64,000 bases of DNA. It comes from Cardinalis cardinalis. Lineage: Eukaryota > Chordata > Aves > Passeriformes > Cardinalidae. Where the stretch lies: positions 9,061,413 through 9,125,412 of the forward strand of contig JACDOX010000012.1 of the NCBI GenBank assembly GCA_014549065.1, read 5' to 3'. Positions 50,401-61,843 of the stretch are shown here, piece by piece (position 1 is the stretch's first letter; the number at the start of each line of letters is the position of its first letter). Position numbers and translations under genes: made by a program. The notes below the pieces were generated by a model. That model was not told where the DNA came from. It worked only from the letters and a program-made list of their open reading frames with translations, and ran no database searches.

Positions 50401-53400
50401 CTCCCTTCCTATGGCTGTGCTGCCCAGAAAATATGACTTGCTGAGGTTGGTTAGGTTTCTAGGGTCTTTTACTTCAGCAAGTAAAGATACAGTAGTAATA
50501 TGGTAGGAAAATGCACAAACCTCTTCACAAGTGTATTTCATGCAAGTAAAGCAAGATGACTAGGAAATTAATGCCCAAGTCAAAGATGAAACAGGTAGAA
50601 TGACTGAATAAAATGAATATAAATCTTACACATATTTAGTGTAGTGCTGTAATTTAGGCAATCAAGTCATGTTCTTCAGATACACATAATGTATTTCACT
50701 GACCACATTAGTTTTTTTCCTAGAAATGGGGTTTTGCCCCTTTCTTCCCACCATCTCTAGGAACTGTGGCCAAATTTTGGCTAAATTTGACAGGTGTAGA
50801 GATCTCACTTAAAGTCAAGACAAGCTGTGTATGGACAGTAAACAGACCCAGACTGGTTTGAGCTGTAAGAATTGCTATTTTACCCTGTTGTCAGGTGACT
50901 GACCAGCTGTTTTGTGTGTGTTTGTCTGGATATTCCCCCTGTTGGATTTAAGAACTGTTACTTAACCCAGCCAAAGGAATAATAGACATGCTGGGAACTG
51001 GCAGGATGTTTTAGCAGAGGAGTGATACCAGTTTTTGAGAAAACAGACTTTGAAAAATAGACTGGTCTTCTTCAACACAAAATCACAGAACAGCCTATTA
51101 TTTAGTAGAACATGGAACATATTTACCAAAAAAAAAAAGGGAAAAATATTTAACATCTGTGTATGTCTTCATCACACTTTTAAAAACTTGTTTTCTTCTT
51201 ACTGTTATAGAAATTCTTCTTACCAGCCAACATCTTTCAGGCCACGGTTCTTACTAGTTGAAGAGCCCGGATGTGGGCAGGCTTTTGATTTGGCACATGC
51301 CATATTACATGCCCTGGAAAAGTTTCCAGCTTATACACTAGATCTACCCACCTTGTTTGTTAGCACCGTATCACAGGAAGAAACATGTTCACAGGTATCT
51401 TTTTTTGTTGCTGTTGTTGTTCTCATAGGATTCTTGAACTGTATATAAACTAGTAAAATAAGCACCAATCACTGTTAATGGAGTTGACCTGATTTGAATT
51501 TGTTGTTACGTATTTTCTTTTGTCTGAAAGATGTAGATGGAATGATACTGAATAAGGACTTTTTTACGTAGCCATGTTTCATTTCTATTTGAAATGAAAG
51601 AGGGAGGATGTTGCTAGCAGCTTGGGAAGGTGGGCGGTGCTGCTAATAAGCCCCTCTTTGTGGCAAGTAGTCCTGCTGGTCTTGATGGGATCCAGAAAGT
51701 TGGTTTCCTTACTTCTTAGGTCTCTGTGCTCCCAGCAGCTGGCTCTGCATCAGCCTGATGGTGTCATGCACTTTTTGTAACCTTTTTTTTGTAAATTGTA
51801 TTTGTAGGGCAGCCAAAGTTTTTGTGAAAAGAAGTTTTTTTGAATATACATATGCAGTTTGTACTACTACAGTGAAATGCTATGAACACATTCCAATTCA
51901 TGCAATGCTTAAATGTGCAAACTGATGTGTGTCCCTTAACTAGAAAAAAAAATATAAGCAGAGTACTGCAATTTTGATTTTTTTACTTTTAGGCAGGAAA
52001 TCAATTTAATTACTTGGCATCGCTGTATTAAAATATTTTTATCTTTATTAGCAGCATTTTAGAGCTGTACAAGTTGGGACAGACTCATCATGTGACTGGA
52101 TACTTGTTTGCCATACAGGAGGAGCAATTCTCTTTTTTTTATGTCATGGTTGCACCTATGGCTATATAAATACCCTTACTGCTGCATGGATATATCACAC
52201 ATTTGTGACAGGGACCCCCTACATATCCTTACTCTGAAATGATGCATGGAGAAATTTGCCATGTGAAAGGACTGTTGCCACTTCCCTCATGAAGTAGATT
52301 CATGTCCTCTTCTGTGATTTAAGTGCCATCTGTAGGTAGTGGTTTGTGGTCTTTCAAAGCACAGCATCTGGTCTGATGGATACTTTGATAGTGAGAGGAA
52401 TGAGAGGCTCTGAGCGATTTAGCTCTTCAGGCAGGCTAAGGACTAGTCACCTCTTATGAAATGTTGAAATTATGAAATTATGAAATTTCATTGAAAATAT
52501 GATTTGTGACCAGGCTTATTTTACTGTGTTAGCCCTCATCTTTTCACATAGGTCTTTGTTCAGGCTGTGCTCCAGTCTAACATGGGTATGGACAAATGAA
52601 CTGAACTGGAAATNGTGCAGGCACAGTTATGTAGTGGTTTCTCCAGGCTAACATACCTTGCTGAAGGGTTAGCCTTGATTTTTTAGGCACATCATCACAT
52701 CATCTCAGTTTTGAGGCTCTTTAGGAGTTATCTTACCCCTAAGTAGTTTTGAAATCTGATTCGGTTCTGTTTCTGTCTGCATAGCAATGTCTATGTTTCA
52801 GTCAAAGTGAAAATGTTACCTTATTGTTAAGGAATTGTTCATTCATTGNTTTGTCTTGATGTCTTGGCTTTATGCACTCCTATTTCACGAGATAGTCCGA
52901 CTGATAGGTAGTTACTCAGTGGCCTGTTCTACATGATGCAATTTTCTTATCCAAGCTTTCATTTTACCAGTTGATACGAGAAGCTCAAAGAACAGCACCA
53001 AGTATCATTTATATTCCACAAATCTCTTCGTGGTGGGAGGCTGTTGGACCTACACTGAAAGCTGGTTTTACAGGATTGCTGAATAACATTCCATACTTTG
53101 CTCCAGTTTTGCTCCTTGCAACATCTGATGTGCCACATGAAGATCTCCCTGAGGAGGTATTTCTGCCAATACTTTTCTTTCTTTGTTACTCAGTTTCTTG
53201 CTAATTTACAACTTCTTGAAATGTTGGAATACTCTGCTGCTCTTAAGCAGATTTATGCTGTTATTACTCAGGCACCAGAACCTCTTAAAATTTTCTTAGA
53301 ATAAAAAATGCTGAAAGCATTTGTCTAAAGTGCTTTCTGAGTGAAGAGATTGACTTTGACCCAACTTTTTTTTCCCTTCTCACACACTTGTGCTTACTAG

Positions 53401-56400
53401 ACAGACATATAGATACACTTCAGAAAACCAGTTCAGTAGCTTTGAGATGGTTTGGTGTGTACTTAGTGAAGAATACACAGTGCTTGAAAGATAGCTGGGA
53501 AAAAGATGGTTTTTCTGAAAATATTTTTACTGAAAAAGTGCTGTGGTCTTATTGTTAGTGATAGAATGTAATTTCTAATTTAAATTATTTCACAAAAAAG
53601 CAATTTCTTCATCTAGGTGGAAACGTGGCAAATGTTTAAGCAACTTGGAAAACAATTTTAGTTGTATTTCTTAATGAAATTAATTAAGAACACATGCTGT
53701 GCTTTCTAGAATCTGAGAGTGTTTATTAAAGGAAGGTGTTTAAAATATTAATATGCTGCTCTGATTATTCTGTATAAGTAGCATAGCAAAGTTTTTATAA
53801 AATTAATAAGTACCTTCTAAAATAAAAAAAAAACCAACAAGAATCCCACATTACCAAAAAGTTGTCACTTCTCTGCCGATCCCTGCCTTTTCCCTCTATA
53901 ACTGTCATAAATATTCAAGCTAAAGGACATCAAGCTGGGTAAATGTACAATAAGCAGTATTCGGGGAGGTAAATGTCACCCCTTTCTGATTGGTTTATCA
54001 TACTTTTTCTCATGGATCTTAAACTCAAGAAGGTTGATTAGAGAAAGTATTTTAGTCTGCAGTGCAAAGTATTTTAGTCTGCAGTGCTATTGGAATCCAG
54101 CCTTTTAAGGCCAAGAAGTTGACTTTTAAAGCTTGTTTTATCTAGATGAGTATTCAGTGTAATTTAGAAATGCACTCATCTGTTTGGAATAGAAAAATAA
54201 AAAGTCTTTGTAGCCTTATATCTGAAATCTCTTTTCTTCTCATGGTCTAGATAAAAACATTGTTTAATACTAATCGTGAAGAAGTTTTCAATATCCCACG
54301 GCCTACTTGTGCTGAAAGGAGAGGGTTTTATGAGAACTTGATTATGAAGCAAGCTGCTGAACCCCCTGCATCAAAAAACCATGCAGGTAAGGATTTTCTA
54401 CATATAAAACTTTTTTACTGTAAGTTAACAGCTAATACAGTATTTGCTTTGGTGATAATTCTCTGTCAATCATCTTTCACGTACTTGCATTTGAGCACCA
54501 TGAATTGACTAAAATTTTTCTCTGTTATTGCAGAGAGGTACCCTATTTCAGGTACAGGATACTTAGCTGATACTCTCTTCCACATTAAGAGAAATCCTGA
54601 CTTAAATTTGCATTATTCCAGATTCGCAGGCACACCCTTCTGCAAGATGTTCTCAGGTGGATGGGCGACCACAAGTATTGGACAAGAAAGCAATCAAAAT
54701 TCTAAAACGAGGAGTGTTTGTAGATTACTCTGAGCTCAGAGTAAGTCTAAGTTCAATTTTGTTAATACTGAACTAGGACATTTTCTTTATGGTTGTGAAT
54801 TAAGCCAGTTGTTCACCAATGCTAGTTCAAACAATTTACAAGANGGATATATAGCTTGTGAAATAATTCAGCCTGTAAGGGACTATGACAGTTGTTTCTG
54901 CAGCTGGTGTAAACTGCTGCTCTTGCTGTATTTTAGAAGATGGGGTTCTTGTCCTAATTTTTAGTGTAAAAGGGCTTGTTAGATTTTAATATAGCCNAAT
55001 TACAACTTTCTATTACTGTTAGTTATTAATGCAGTTTTTATGATGGATTGTGGTAAGGTTGTTTTGTTTTTCTGTTTGCATGTTTTCATGTATTAGGAAT
55101 CAGAAAAGGACCTTGATTTTTAGCAGTTATGGCTTTAAACCTGAAATTAGCCAGTTGACCTAAAGACATCCTGGATAAAATACTAATATCTGCTTTTACA
55201 GAATTCTTTCAAAATCCAGTGTAAGAATTTTATATTCTTACAGTTACAGAGTTATAAGGTTTTTCTAATCCCTTGTAGGAGAGGAGTTGTTATCCTAGGC
55301 TATAGCCGGGGAAAGGGTCAAAAGTGGGCCTAGCTGCAGGGGCTAAAAGAGGTTCCTTTGCTTGAACTGGAGAGGGTATAAAAGAAGGACCTGACTTTCA
55401 GTGAATATTGCTTGGGCAAAAATTGGGGAAGTTGCTAGCTGAACTCCTGGAGTTTGGTCAAAGCAGAGGAGGCCACTGTTTATCTGTCTGAGAAAGGGAG
55501 TGTTGTTTGGACATTTCCTCTGTATGGGGAGAATACGACCAGAGTGGTATCCCCTCTAATGAAAGGTCTTATCCAAACAAGGTCTTATCCAATTTCTGTC
55601 ACATCTTTAAGCTGTGACATAATTAGTAGAAGTGAAACTAGCTTTCTAAGACTGGTGTCCTAAGGAAGCAAATTTTAGGGGATTTTGTTGTTCACATCTG
55701 CCTGCACATGGAGAGAAACCACATAGGTTTTTCTAGAGTCAGAGTGCTAATAGCATGTGCTCCAAAGTTATTTCCAGCTGCAGAAAGGGTATGGTAGAGT
55801 ACTTACAGATGTTTCAGCTTATATATTTTTTTCAGCTGTGAGGAGAAGGCTACAGCCATGAAACATGTCTGTTTAGAAAACTTTTTCCTTAACTTGAGTG
55901 TCACAGGAACTTGACACTTGTACCAGAGAACCTCATTGGAACTTTACTGAAGTCAGTAAGCTGCGTGACCCTCCAAAACATATCTGCTTCGTTTTGTATG
56001 GGATAGGATTGTTTTTATTATTTGTTTGGGTTTGTTAAGTTGGTTTGATTGGTGGCAGTTTCTGTTTGTTTATTTGCTTGGTAATAGGCATACAACTTAA
56101 TGAACAAATAGAAAAGCATGCACTCACCTGTGTGGCAGCAATTAGAAGTGGTTTCACTGGANATGTTGGCCATGCACCTCTTGTCATGTCCTATGTGTTG
56201 TGCTTGCAGCAGCTGAAAGCTGTGTGGGTTTTGTGCCTCCTAGCTGCACGTTGGATAGAAGGAAGTTCAGGGAAATACTCGAATGTTGTCCTAACTGATC
56301 TGAACTGGGGGGCTGAGTTAATGGCAAGCAGCTGTGAGACAGTAATATTTTCATTTGATGCAGCTGCTTTCTTAAGCTATATCTTTACAACCTCACACAG

Positions 56401-58474
56401 TAACACAGAGTTACTGGACAGCAGTGGTGCCACTAGCTTGCTAGTGTTACATTTCCACNGATTATCACATTCACATCTCCACAACAGAAGGAACTGTGTG
56501 ACAGATTGGCAATTTGCTACAGGTGATAATTCTGCTAGTTCATCCACTTCTGAGTTGAAAGATAGGAGCTAGCTGGTGTTTGGCACAGTAACATCCAGCT
56601 AATGGGTAGGGGTGAGCACCCAAGGAGCTTCTATTTCCAGCTGGCACAGCTGTACCTGGAAGATCTGTAACTTGTCTTCCAAAGACATATTTTCCAGGGC
56701 CCTGTATTGCATTTCTAATGAAATACAACNGTGGCTTCTCAGTGGCAGCTACTCCATAACAAAGTGGATTGTGTCATTCCCCTCTGTTCTGAAGGCAGTT
56801 GATTGGCAGTTATGATCATTGATGTCATAGACTGATGAGTAAGAAAATATTGTCTGAACGTTAAACCTTCCTTTTGTCTGAAGTGTGAGAAATTGTGTTC
56901 TCCAGTTAAATCTTGTGAGATGTTTAATCAGCTCTCCAAAGTGCCACTTTTATTTCACAAGATATGAAACTAGGACATACCTTGTCCTATTCTGAATTGT
57001 AGTTTCCACTTTTTTTCTTCAGAAAGTGTTGGATGCTGTCGTCACAGCAACTGAGAATGTCAGTATATCGAGCATGGCAAAACTATATTCTGTTCTTAGC
57101 ATGTGCATTTATCAAGAGCGGGAAAATCCAGACAAAACCAAATTAGTGGAGGTAATTGTTTTTNTCTTATAGCACTTTCTGTCACATGGTATTATGTGTA
57201 TATGTGTTATGCATATGTATGTGCTCACGATTATTTATCACTCTTTACTGCTTAGTTGCCTGTGTTACAAGACTTTNATTTCTGGATAGAAGAATCTACT
57301 CATATTGCAAGTCCATTATTGAATTTTGCGTAATTGTTGGTAATTTCGGCAGAAAAAGGCAATGGGTCCACCTACACAGGCCTCTCAAACCAGTTAATCT
57401 ATCTGTCACTAGTCTTTCTGAAGAACTTTTCCAGTTCTATAAAGAAGGTGGGGGGGCTGTGAAAGGAGAGCACTTTTCTCAGTCTGCCACTTCCTATTTC
57501 TTCCCTTGCAGGCAGGCACATATGGTAACACTTGGATAGCACTCATTCCATTCTTGAAAAGAAATTAAATATGAAACATTACAAGAATTTCAGTATTTTC
57601 TTTAGGTTCAATAGACTTCCTTTTTAACTTGGCATGCCTCAAGCATCTTTAATATGATATGTGGGGAACTTTCTGCCTACAATGCTTTGATGCTAATGAG
57701 TCCAACTCTCTAATTTTCTCCACTGAGAGAGGATTTCCGAGTTGTGGAACTCAGCAGAAATCTTCCACAGGCATCCATGGTCCCAGGCAGGCATTCTCAA
57801 TATTAAGTTGTTTTAGATAGATTGAGTATTCAGTCTTTAAGATCCTTGAATCCATTTGTCTTTCAGATGTTTATGCATGAAATTACATAAAATTATTTAT
57901 GCTTCTAAGTCTGCCTCAAAAAAAAAAAAAAAGAAAAAGGAAGCCTCTTCTCTTTAGCCAAGGAGGCCATTCCTGAAAAATGTGCCCTTCTCTCATCTAG
58001 CAAAATATTGTGCTTTAGCATGAGGAAGGATTTGTTTGTGTGCCCACAGGGCTTGTGGGCTCTTGTGACTGGACTTGACATTTTGTTCATTTTCTGTGTC
58101 TACTTTTAGCTCTAGTTCCAGTTTTCAGTAGTGGCTCTTCAGGAACTGTCTTCTTTTTTATTGTAGAAAGCACCTTGATAGAGATCCATTGCTCCTTGAG
58201 ATCGATCCCTGCAGTTTCTCTGGCCTACTCTCTGTTTTGGGTGCCTAAGGACTTGTTTGAAGCTAGTGGGGCTAGAAAGAAATTGTGATGGTGGTAGCAT
58301 ATGTATAGGCTAAATATCACTAACCTTTGTATATATATACAGATTCTTGATTCTTTTGATGAAGAAGTTATCAGGGTTCTCAGGCTTGAATTTGCACTGA
58401 CTTCTAATTTGTCTTTTTTTTTTTTCCGTTATTAGGAAATGAAGAAAGAAATTGCAGCCCTCAGTTGGCTGTGA
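38488..58474 (+). CDS. ATAD2-family AAA+ ATPase lacking the bromodomain (17 coding exons)
   Basis: ATAD2 proteins (yeast Yta7) are hexameric chromatin ATPases: tandem AAA modules, then a bromodomain that reads acetylated histones. Coding segments: 38488-38524 (exon from 38476), 38849-38947, 40011-40089, 40861-41029, 41245-41360, 44667-44841, 45469-45557, 45878-46037, 47195-47285, 47725-48030, 49745-49838, 51211-51394, 52971-53156, 54251-54386, 54622-54740, 57023-57151, 58436-58474. All borders are AG/GT and all phases join: 2208 nt, 735 residues plus TGA. Walker A GPPGTGKT (173-180), Walker B IIFFDEID (233-240) and GATNR (278-282) are intact. D2 is degenerate as in the family. The C-terminus (about 640-735) matches the family's last 90 residues, with SVLSMCIYQERENPDKT. 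The bromodomain and long linker are absent. The N-terminus is short and the acidic tract is reduced. The first exon is open upstream of the ATG (ESLNM), so more 5' exons may exist. It is neither clearly ATAD2 nor ATAD2B; I treat it as a third paralogue. Confidence 0.9.
41741..42033 (-). repeat. 3' LTR of the antisense ERV
   Basis: About 290 bp, homologous to 43646-43918 over nearly its full length but diverged by small indels. It lies next to the purine tract at 42034-42050. Confidence 0.8.
43625..43643 (-). other. primer-binding site (tRNA-Trp type)
   Basis: On the minus strand it reads TGGTGAGCCTGATGTGATT. It matches the complement of the tRNA-Trp 3' end at 16 of 19 positions. That is the primer of alpharetroviruses such as avian leukosis viruses. 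Confidence 0.75.
43646..43918 (-). repeat. 5' LTR of the antisense ERV
   Basis: About 273 bp. On the minus strand it starts TGTGG and ends ACAACA, with the primer site two bases inside. Confidence 0.82.
45373..45460. repeat. 48-bp imperfect tandem duplication
   Basis: aagtagtactgttttcctga starts at 45373 and again at 45421. The second copy forms the pyrimidine-rich stretch just upstream of the Walker B exon acceptor (45467-45468), so the duplication has rebuilt or extended that splice acceptor region. Confidence 0.85.
47310..47680 (-). mobile_element. CR1 LINE fragment, minus orientation
   Basis: Minus-strand translation keeps the CR1 reverse-transcriptase segments VLFNIFINDVDEGIE and LLERRKALQGDLDRL. 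The fragment begins about 25 bp after the donor of the exon ending at 47285 and fills most of that intron. Confidence 0.9.
48206..49395 (-). mobile_element. CR1 LINE, about 1.2 kb, minus orientation
   Basis: The longest CR1 copy in the window. Its 3' end (catagaatgattt...) is at 48206, and minus-strand reverse-transcriptase sequence extends to about 49395 (SGVPQGCLLGLVLFNIFIND at about 49200). The frame is interrupted, so it is inactive. It occupies the intron between the exons ending at 48030 and starting at 49745. Confidence 0.93.
49839..51210 (+). other. ATAD2-like intron
   Basis: 1.37 kb with no repeat family or exon that I recognise. Confidence 0.7.
51395..52970 (+). other. ATAD2-like intron
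   Basis: 1.58 kb of AT-rich intron. No exon or repeat family was recognised. Confidence 0.7.
53157..54250 (+). other. ATAD2-like intron with a 22-bp tandem duplication
   Basis: About 1.1 kb. The only structure seen is a perfect duplication of aaagtattttagtctgcagtgc-type sequence, 22 bp each (54044-54087). Confidence 0.75.
54044..54087. repeat. 22-bp tandem duplication
   Basis: Two identical 22-bp units start at 54044 and 54066 in an ATAD2-like intron. Confidence 0.9.
54534..54551 (+). other. candidate 18-nt in-frame microexon
   Basis: Inside the 235-bp intron 54387-54621, a strong acceptor (tctctgttattgcag) is followed by 18 nt and a good donor (CAG|GTACAG). Inclusion would add ERYPIS without shifting the frame. 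It may be an optional microexon or a remnant of a lost exon. Confidence 0.35.
54741..57022 (+). other. ATAD2-like intron (2.3 kb)
   Basis: I looked here for misplaced bromodomain exons and saw none with matching sequence and splice borders. A 175-codon open frame (56045-56572) overlaps it but has no recognisable domain. Confidence 0.65.
57152..58435 (+). other. last ATAD2-like intron
   Basis: 1.28 kb with an A-rich run near 57917-57932. No exon was recognised. The final exon supplies only 13 codons including the stop. Confidence 0.7.
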
Positions 58475-58603
58475 TACTTGGCTTCAGTGTACTTGACATA
58501 CTGTAATGTATGGCTCCCAAATAGATAAGTTATATTTAGCATGTCTCACTAATTCTAACAGCTATAGGAAAAAAGATCAGAAGAAAGAAGCTAAGTACGT
58601 AAC

Positions 58604-59052
58604 TGAAACCAGACATAATGGATTGCTGAACCAGTGACACTTGGTGAAATGACCAANACAATGCCAGAGTATGAGGAACAAAACAAGGCAAGTTTTTTCA
58701 ACTAGGTAATTCCAGACGTAGATCATGCCCACAGGANTGAGAAAGGATCTGACTGAAGAAGGGAAGGCATCAGCTGAAGAAAAGTGGGCACCAGCTTGAA
58801 AAAAGATGTGGGCTAATTAGCATATGAAGCAAGAGAATCATTCAACCAATAGAAGATTGAATATTAATGAATAGGAAGACTGTGTAATTGGGAGCCAATC
58901 AACATTAGTGTCTGGAAAGTTTTGATAATCAGTATGCCGACTTTGTGGATTCACTGCCTACCACCCTTTTCTGCACAGAACTGAAAATAAATCCAATATC
59001 TCGACTTTGTATGGCTCAGTCTTTTGCACACTGGGTGAAAGAACCCGTTTCA
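58604..59052 (+). mobile_element. possible solo LTR
   Basis: A 449-bp segment begins TGAAACC and ends CCGTTTCA, short inverted ends of LTR type. It has an AATAAA at 58986-58991, about 65 bp before its end, followed by a ctttgtatggctc-type sequence. I found no convincing target duplication and cannot name the family. Confidence 0.45.
58986..58991 (+). promoter_or_regulatory. first AATAAA after the ATAD2-like stop codon
   Basis: No AATAAA or ATTAAA occurs between the TGA at 58472-58474 and this site, 512 bp downstream. It lies inside the LTR-like segment 58604-59052, so the gene may use a repeat-derived polyadenylation signal. Confidence 0.45.
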
Positions 59053-60224
59053 GGACAACAGTGTGTTCTTTTCAAGAGAACAGCATAGAATTCTTCTGAA
59101 GTGTTTTGAGTCTGATTCCTGCTGTTGTCTGAAACCTTCCAAACATTTTTTATCGCTGGAAGACACTGGAACTGCTTTTTTTTTTTTTCTGCTTCAAGTT
59201 TATTTCTAGTGAAGAGAAGCTGAGAGGCCAGGAGTAGGACACACTTGTGGCTCTGGCTGCCCTGTCACCTCCCGGGGATGGGTCAGGAGGCACCTGAGTG
59301 CCCAGGAGTGCAGAAGCAGGCAGGCTGGGGTGGCACACCCGCCTCGTGGGCAGCCATGGTGCGGCCACCTCCAGGGCTCCAGCTCCAAGTTCATCTCCTT
59401 TGATCCTCCTCCCTCAGTAGCTGATGCATCTGGATGTGCTGGTTTGCTGATTTATTTGTTCTTCCTGTTCATTTTGATTCAGTTTCTTACCTGTAAAGTT
59501 ATCTTACGAAGATTATTTTAGACACTGCTTTAGTCTTATTTTAATAATGGTCACACAGAGAGTGCCCCTATTTTGATGACAAAAAGGCATCAGGACCAGT
59601 GCTTAAGACAAAAATACATAACCTCTGAGTGCATTTTAGCTGGCCTGAAGTACCTGTGAAATACTCTTAAGTGTTTATATATTTTACTTTAGATGCTTTA
59701 AAAACAAAACTCTATTTAGAAATCAGGACTCATTTGTGCTTAATTAAAACTCATAATCTAAACTAGTGAAAATGTTACTTAAACTTTTTTTAATCTTGGT
59801 CTACCTTAGTAAAAAAGAGGCAACTTCCATGACTATAAAGGATGTCATATAGCCCACGCTTTCTGCATCTCAGTGTTGCTACTTCAATGACTGAATAATT
59901 CAACTTGCAGGAGTTCAAGTATTTTGAACATAGCTTTCAAAAGCTAAAATTCTTATCTTTCCAAGTCAGGCTCTTCTTTCCAGACTGTCTTGCATTTCCA
60001 TGGGAAACACAGATCAAATCCAACTCAGAAATGGTCTGCCCTGCCTTGGAGTGAGGCTTGTCATGGACTCTGTTTCCTTCCCAAGGAACACTTTCAGGAG
60101 TTTCAGCTGCATGGATTAGGGTTTTTTTTTTATTTTCTTTATCCATCAGTTTCAAAACTACTGAACTAAAAAAGAAGAAATCCTTGGAGTGGTGGATTGA
60201 TGTTTTTTGGTGTTTTTTNCCTTG
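59053..60224. other. intergenic, nothing recognised
   Basis: About 1.2 kb. A moderately GC-rich patch at 59215-59410 has no splice borders or recognisable frame. The rest is AT-rich and plain. Confidence 0.6.
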
Positions 60225-61150
60225 CAAAGGATTGTGGAATCTGCTTTAAAATTGCTGCTTTGCTTTTGCTGTCTAAGTCATGAGCAAACAGTGGCAGTTT
60301 CTTTTGGAGAATGCCATGGGTGACAGTATCAAAGATTTTACTAATGTCCAAGTAGAAAACATCCACAGCCTCCCCCTCATCCACCAAGCAGGAACACCAT
60401 GTTGTAAAAGGAGATCAAGCTCATCAGGCAGCACCTACCTTTCANGAACACATGCTGGCTGATCCTGAGCCCATGTTTGTCTTTCATGATCCATATGATG
60501 GCACTCAAGATCCTCTGGACCATGACCTTCCCTAGCACCAAGGTCAGACTGACAGGCCTGTAGCTTCTGGGATGCTCCTTCCAGCCCTTCTTCTGGATGG
60601 ATATTTGTCAGCTTCCAGTCAACTCCAGTTAATCAGGACTGCTGGTAAATGATTGAAAGTGGCTTGGCAAGTTCTTCTGCCCGCTCCCTCAGTACCCTTT
60701 GGTGGATCCCATTAGAGCCCATAGATTTATGGGTGTTTTATGTGATGTAGCAGTTTACTAACCATTTTCTCCTGAATTATATTGGCTGTATTCTGCTTCC
60801 AGTCCCTGTCTTCCAGGGTAGGNGGTGAGTACCCTGAAGTCTGCTCTTTCTATGTTACCTTTTGTGTCAAGTAAAAGNTGGAGATTCTCCATANCTCTCC
60901 TTTTGTTGCTGATATATTTGTAAAAACATTTTCTGTTGCCTTTTATGTCCCTAGCAAAGTTGTACTTGAACTTTGGCCTATTAATTTTCTCCCTGATTAA
61001 CCTCCTCACATCTTTGTAGTCCTCGTGTACTTNTTCACACTTCTGTCCTCTCCATCGTCTTATGTTATGTCTTAGTAGCATTACCATGGAGAAGTAGAAG
61101 AATCTAGTCTGGTTTCTGCTGCTTTCAGCATGAGATTTAGTTTGGTGTAC
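60225..61150 (-). mobile_element. CR1 LINE reverse-transcriptase fragment, minus orientation
   Basis: Minus-strand translation shows the CR1 signatures DVFYLDISKIFDTVTHGIL (about 60350) and, further 5', REKINRPKFKYNFARDIKGN (about 60970). Frames are broken by shifts and stops, so it is inactive. It represents an upstream part of ORF2, different from the other copies in the window. Confidence 0.9.
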
Positions 61151-61837
61151 TTGTTCAGAAACTTTGGATTCTAAACTGAACAAGCCCCATCCCATGGCCG
61201 TCAGAGTGTAAATTTGCATTGTAAATGTGAATAGTATCATCCTCCACCTATATGAACAAGATCAACAGCCATGAAAAAGTCTATCTTCAGTTCTCTTTGG
61301 GTTTCTGTGGGTAAATGCCATCCTTCTGAAAGAAATCTTTTAATGTCCCTATCAATGCTGTCATAAATGGAAGAGATACAGGAGGAAAACTCTCCTAATT
61401 AGACTTTACTCCCAGGACAAGGTGTTTTTCTGCTGTATTAAGGGTATAAAAGTTTGGCAGAACACAAACAGCCTTGTGTCCCAGCTGGTCTTCAGAGAGG
61501 CTGGGTATGGCTGGACTTAAATTCTGATTAGAGTCAGTATACATTGTTCACATAAATATGCTCTTGCTTCTTTTCCTAGGAATTTCTGTCTGACAACATT
61601 AAGTGTTTCAGTGAACACTGTGTAAGATCCATGTGAAAAACGTGGCATCTGTTTTAGACTCTAGTTTTGACAAAAGCATGGAAATACTAAGGGGAAATGT
61701 CAGTTGATGTTTTACAACGTATTCTATTTCTATGTGTTCAATTTCTGTTCAATTTATGCAATGAAAAGAGAAAGCATGCACAATGAGTCATGTCATGGCA
61801 AATCTACAGCTAAAGTCCACAGGGGAATATGAGTATG
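61151..61837. other. intergenic, nothing recognised
   Basis: About 0.7 kb between the CR1 fragment and the plus-strand ERV. No exon or repeat was recognised. Confidence 0.6.
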
Positions 61838-61843
61838 TTAATG

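Larger units (their letters stand above)
51211..54386 (+). other. degenerate second AAA (D2) exon block of the ATAD2-like gene
   Basis: Three exons encode residues about 472-640. The Walker A position reads VEEPGCGQ rather than a GxxGxGKT loop, and the Walker B region reads SIIYIPQI. This is the same loss of catalytic residues known for ATAD2 D2, so it is probably structural. The block ends with ENLIMKQAAEPP, the point after which family members continue into the bromodomain linker. Confidence 0.9.
54622..58474 (+). other. C-terminal exons of the ATAD2-like gene
   Basis: Exons 54622-54740, 57023-57151 and 58436-58474 encode the last 95 residues, with KKAIKILKR, KLYSVLSMCIYQERE and EMKKEIAALSWL. 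In ATAD2/ATAD2B, as I recall, the equivalent region lies some 300 or more residues past D2, after the bromodomain. Here it follows D2 directly, across a 235-bp intron. Confidence 0.88.

Noticed and set aside
54387..54621. Bromodomain missing because of an assembly gap
   Set aside because: The intron has no n, is only 235 bp and has normal splice ends, and neighbouring exons join in phase. A deletion hidden by misassembly remains possible but is not visible.
56045..56572. 175-codon open frame in an ATAD2-like intron
   Set aside because: It has no recognisable domain, a Ser/Leu/His-rich chance-like composition and no splice context. One frame of this length is not surprising in 64 kb.
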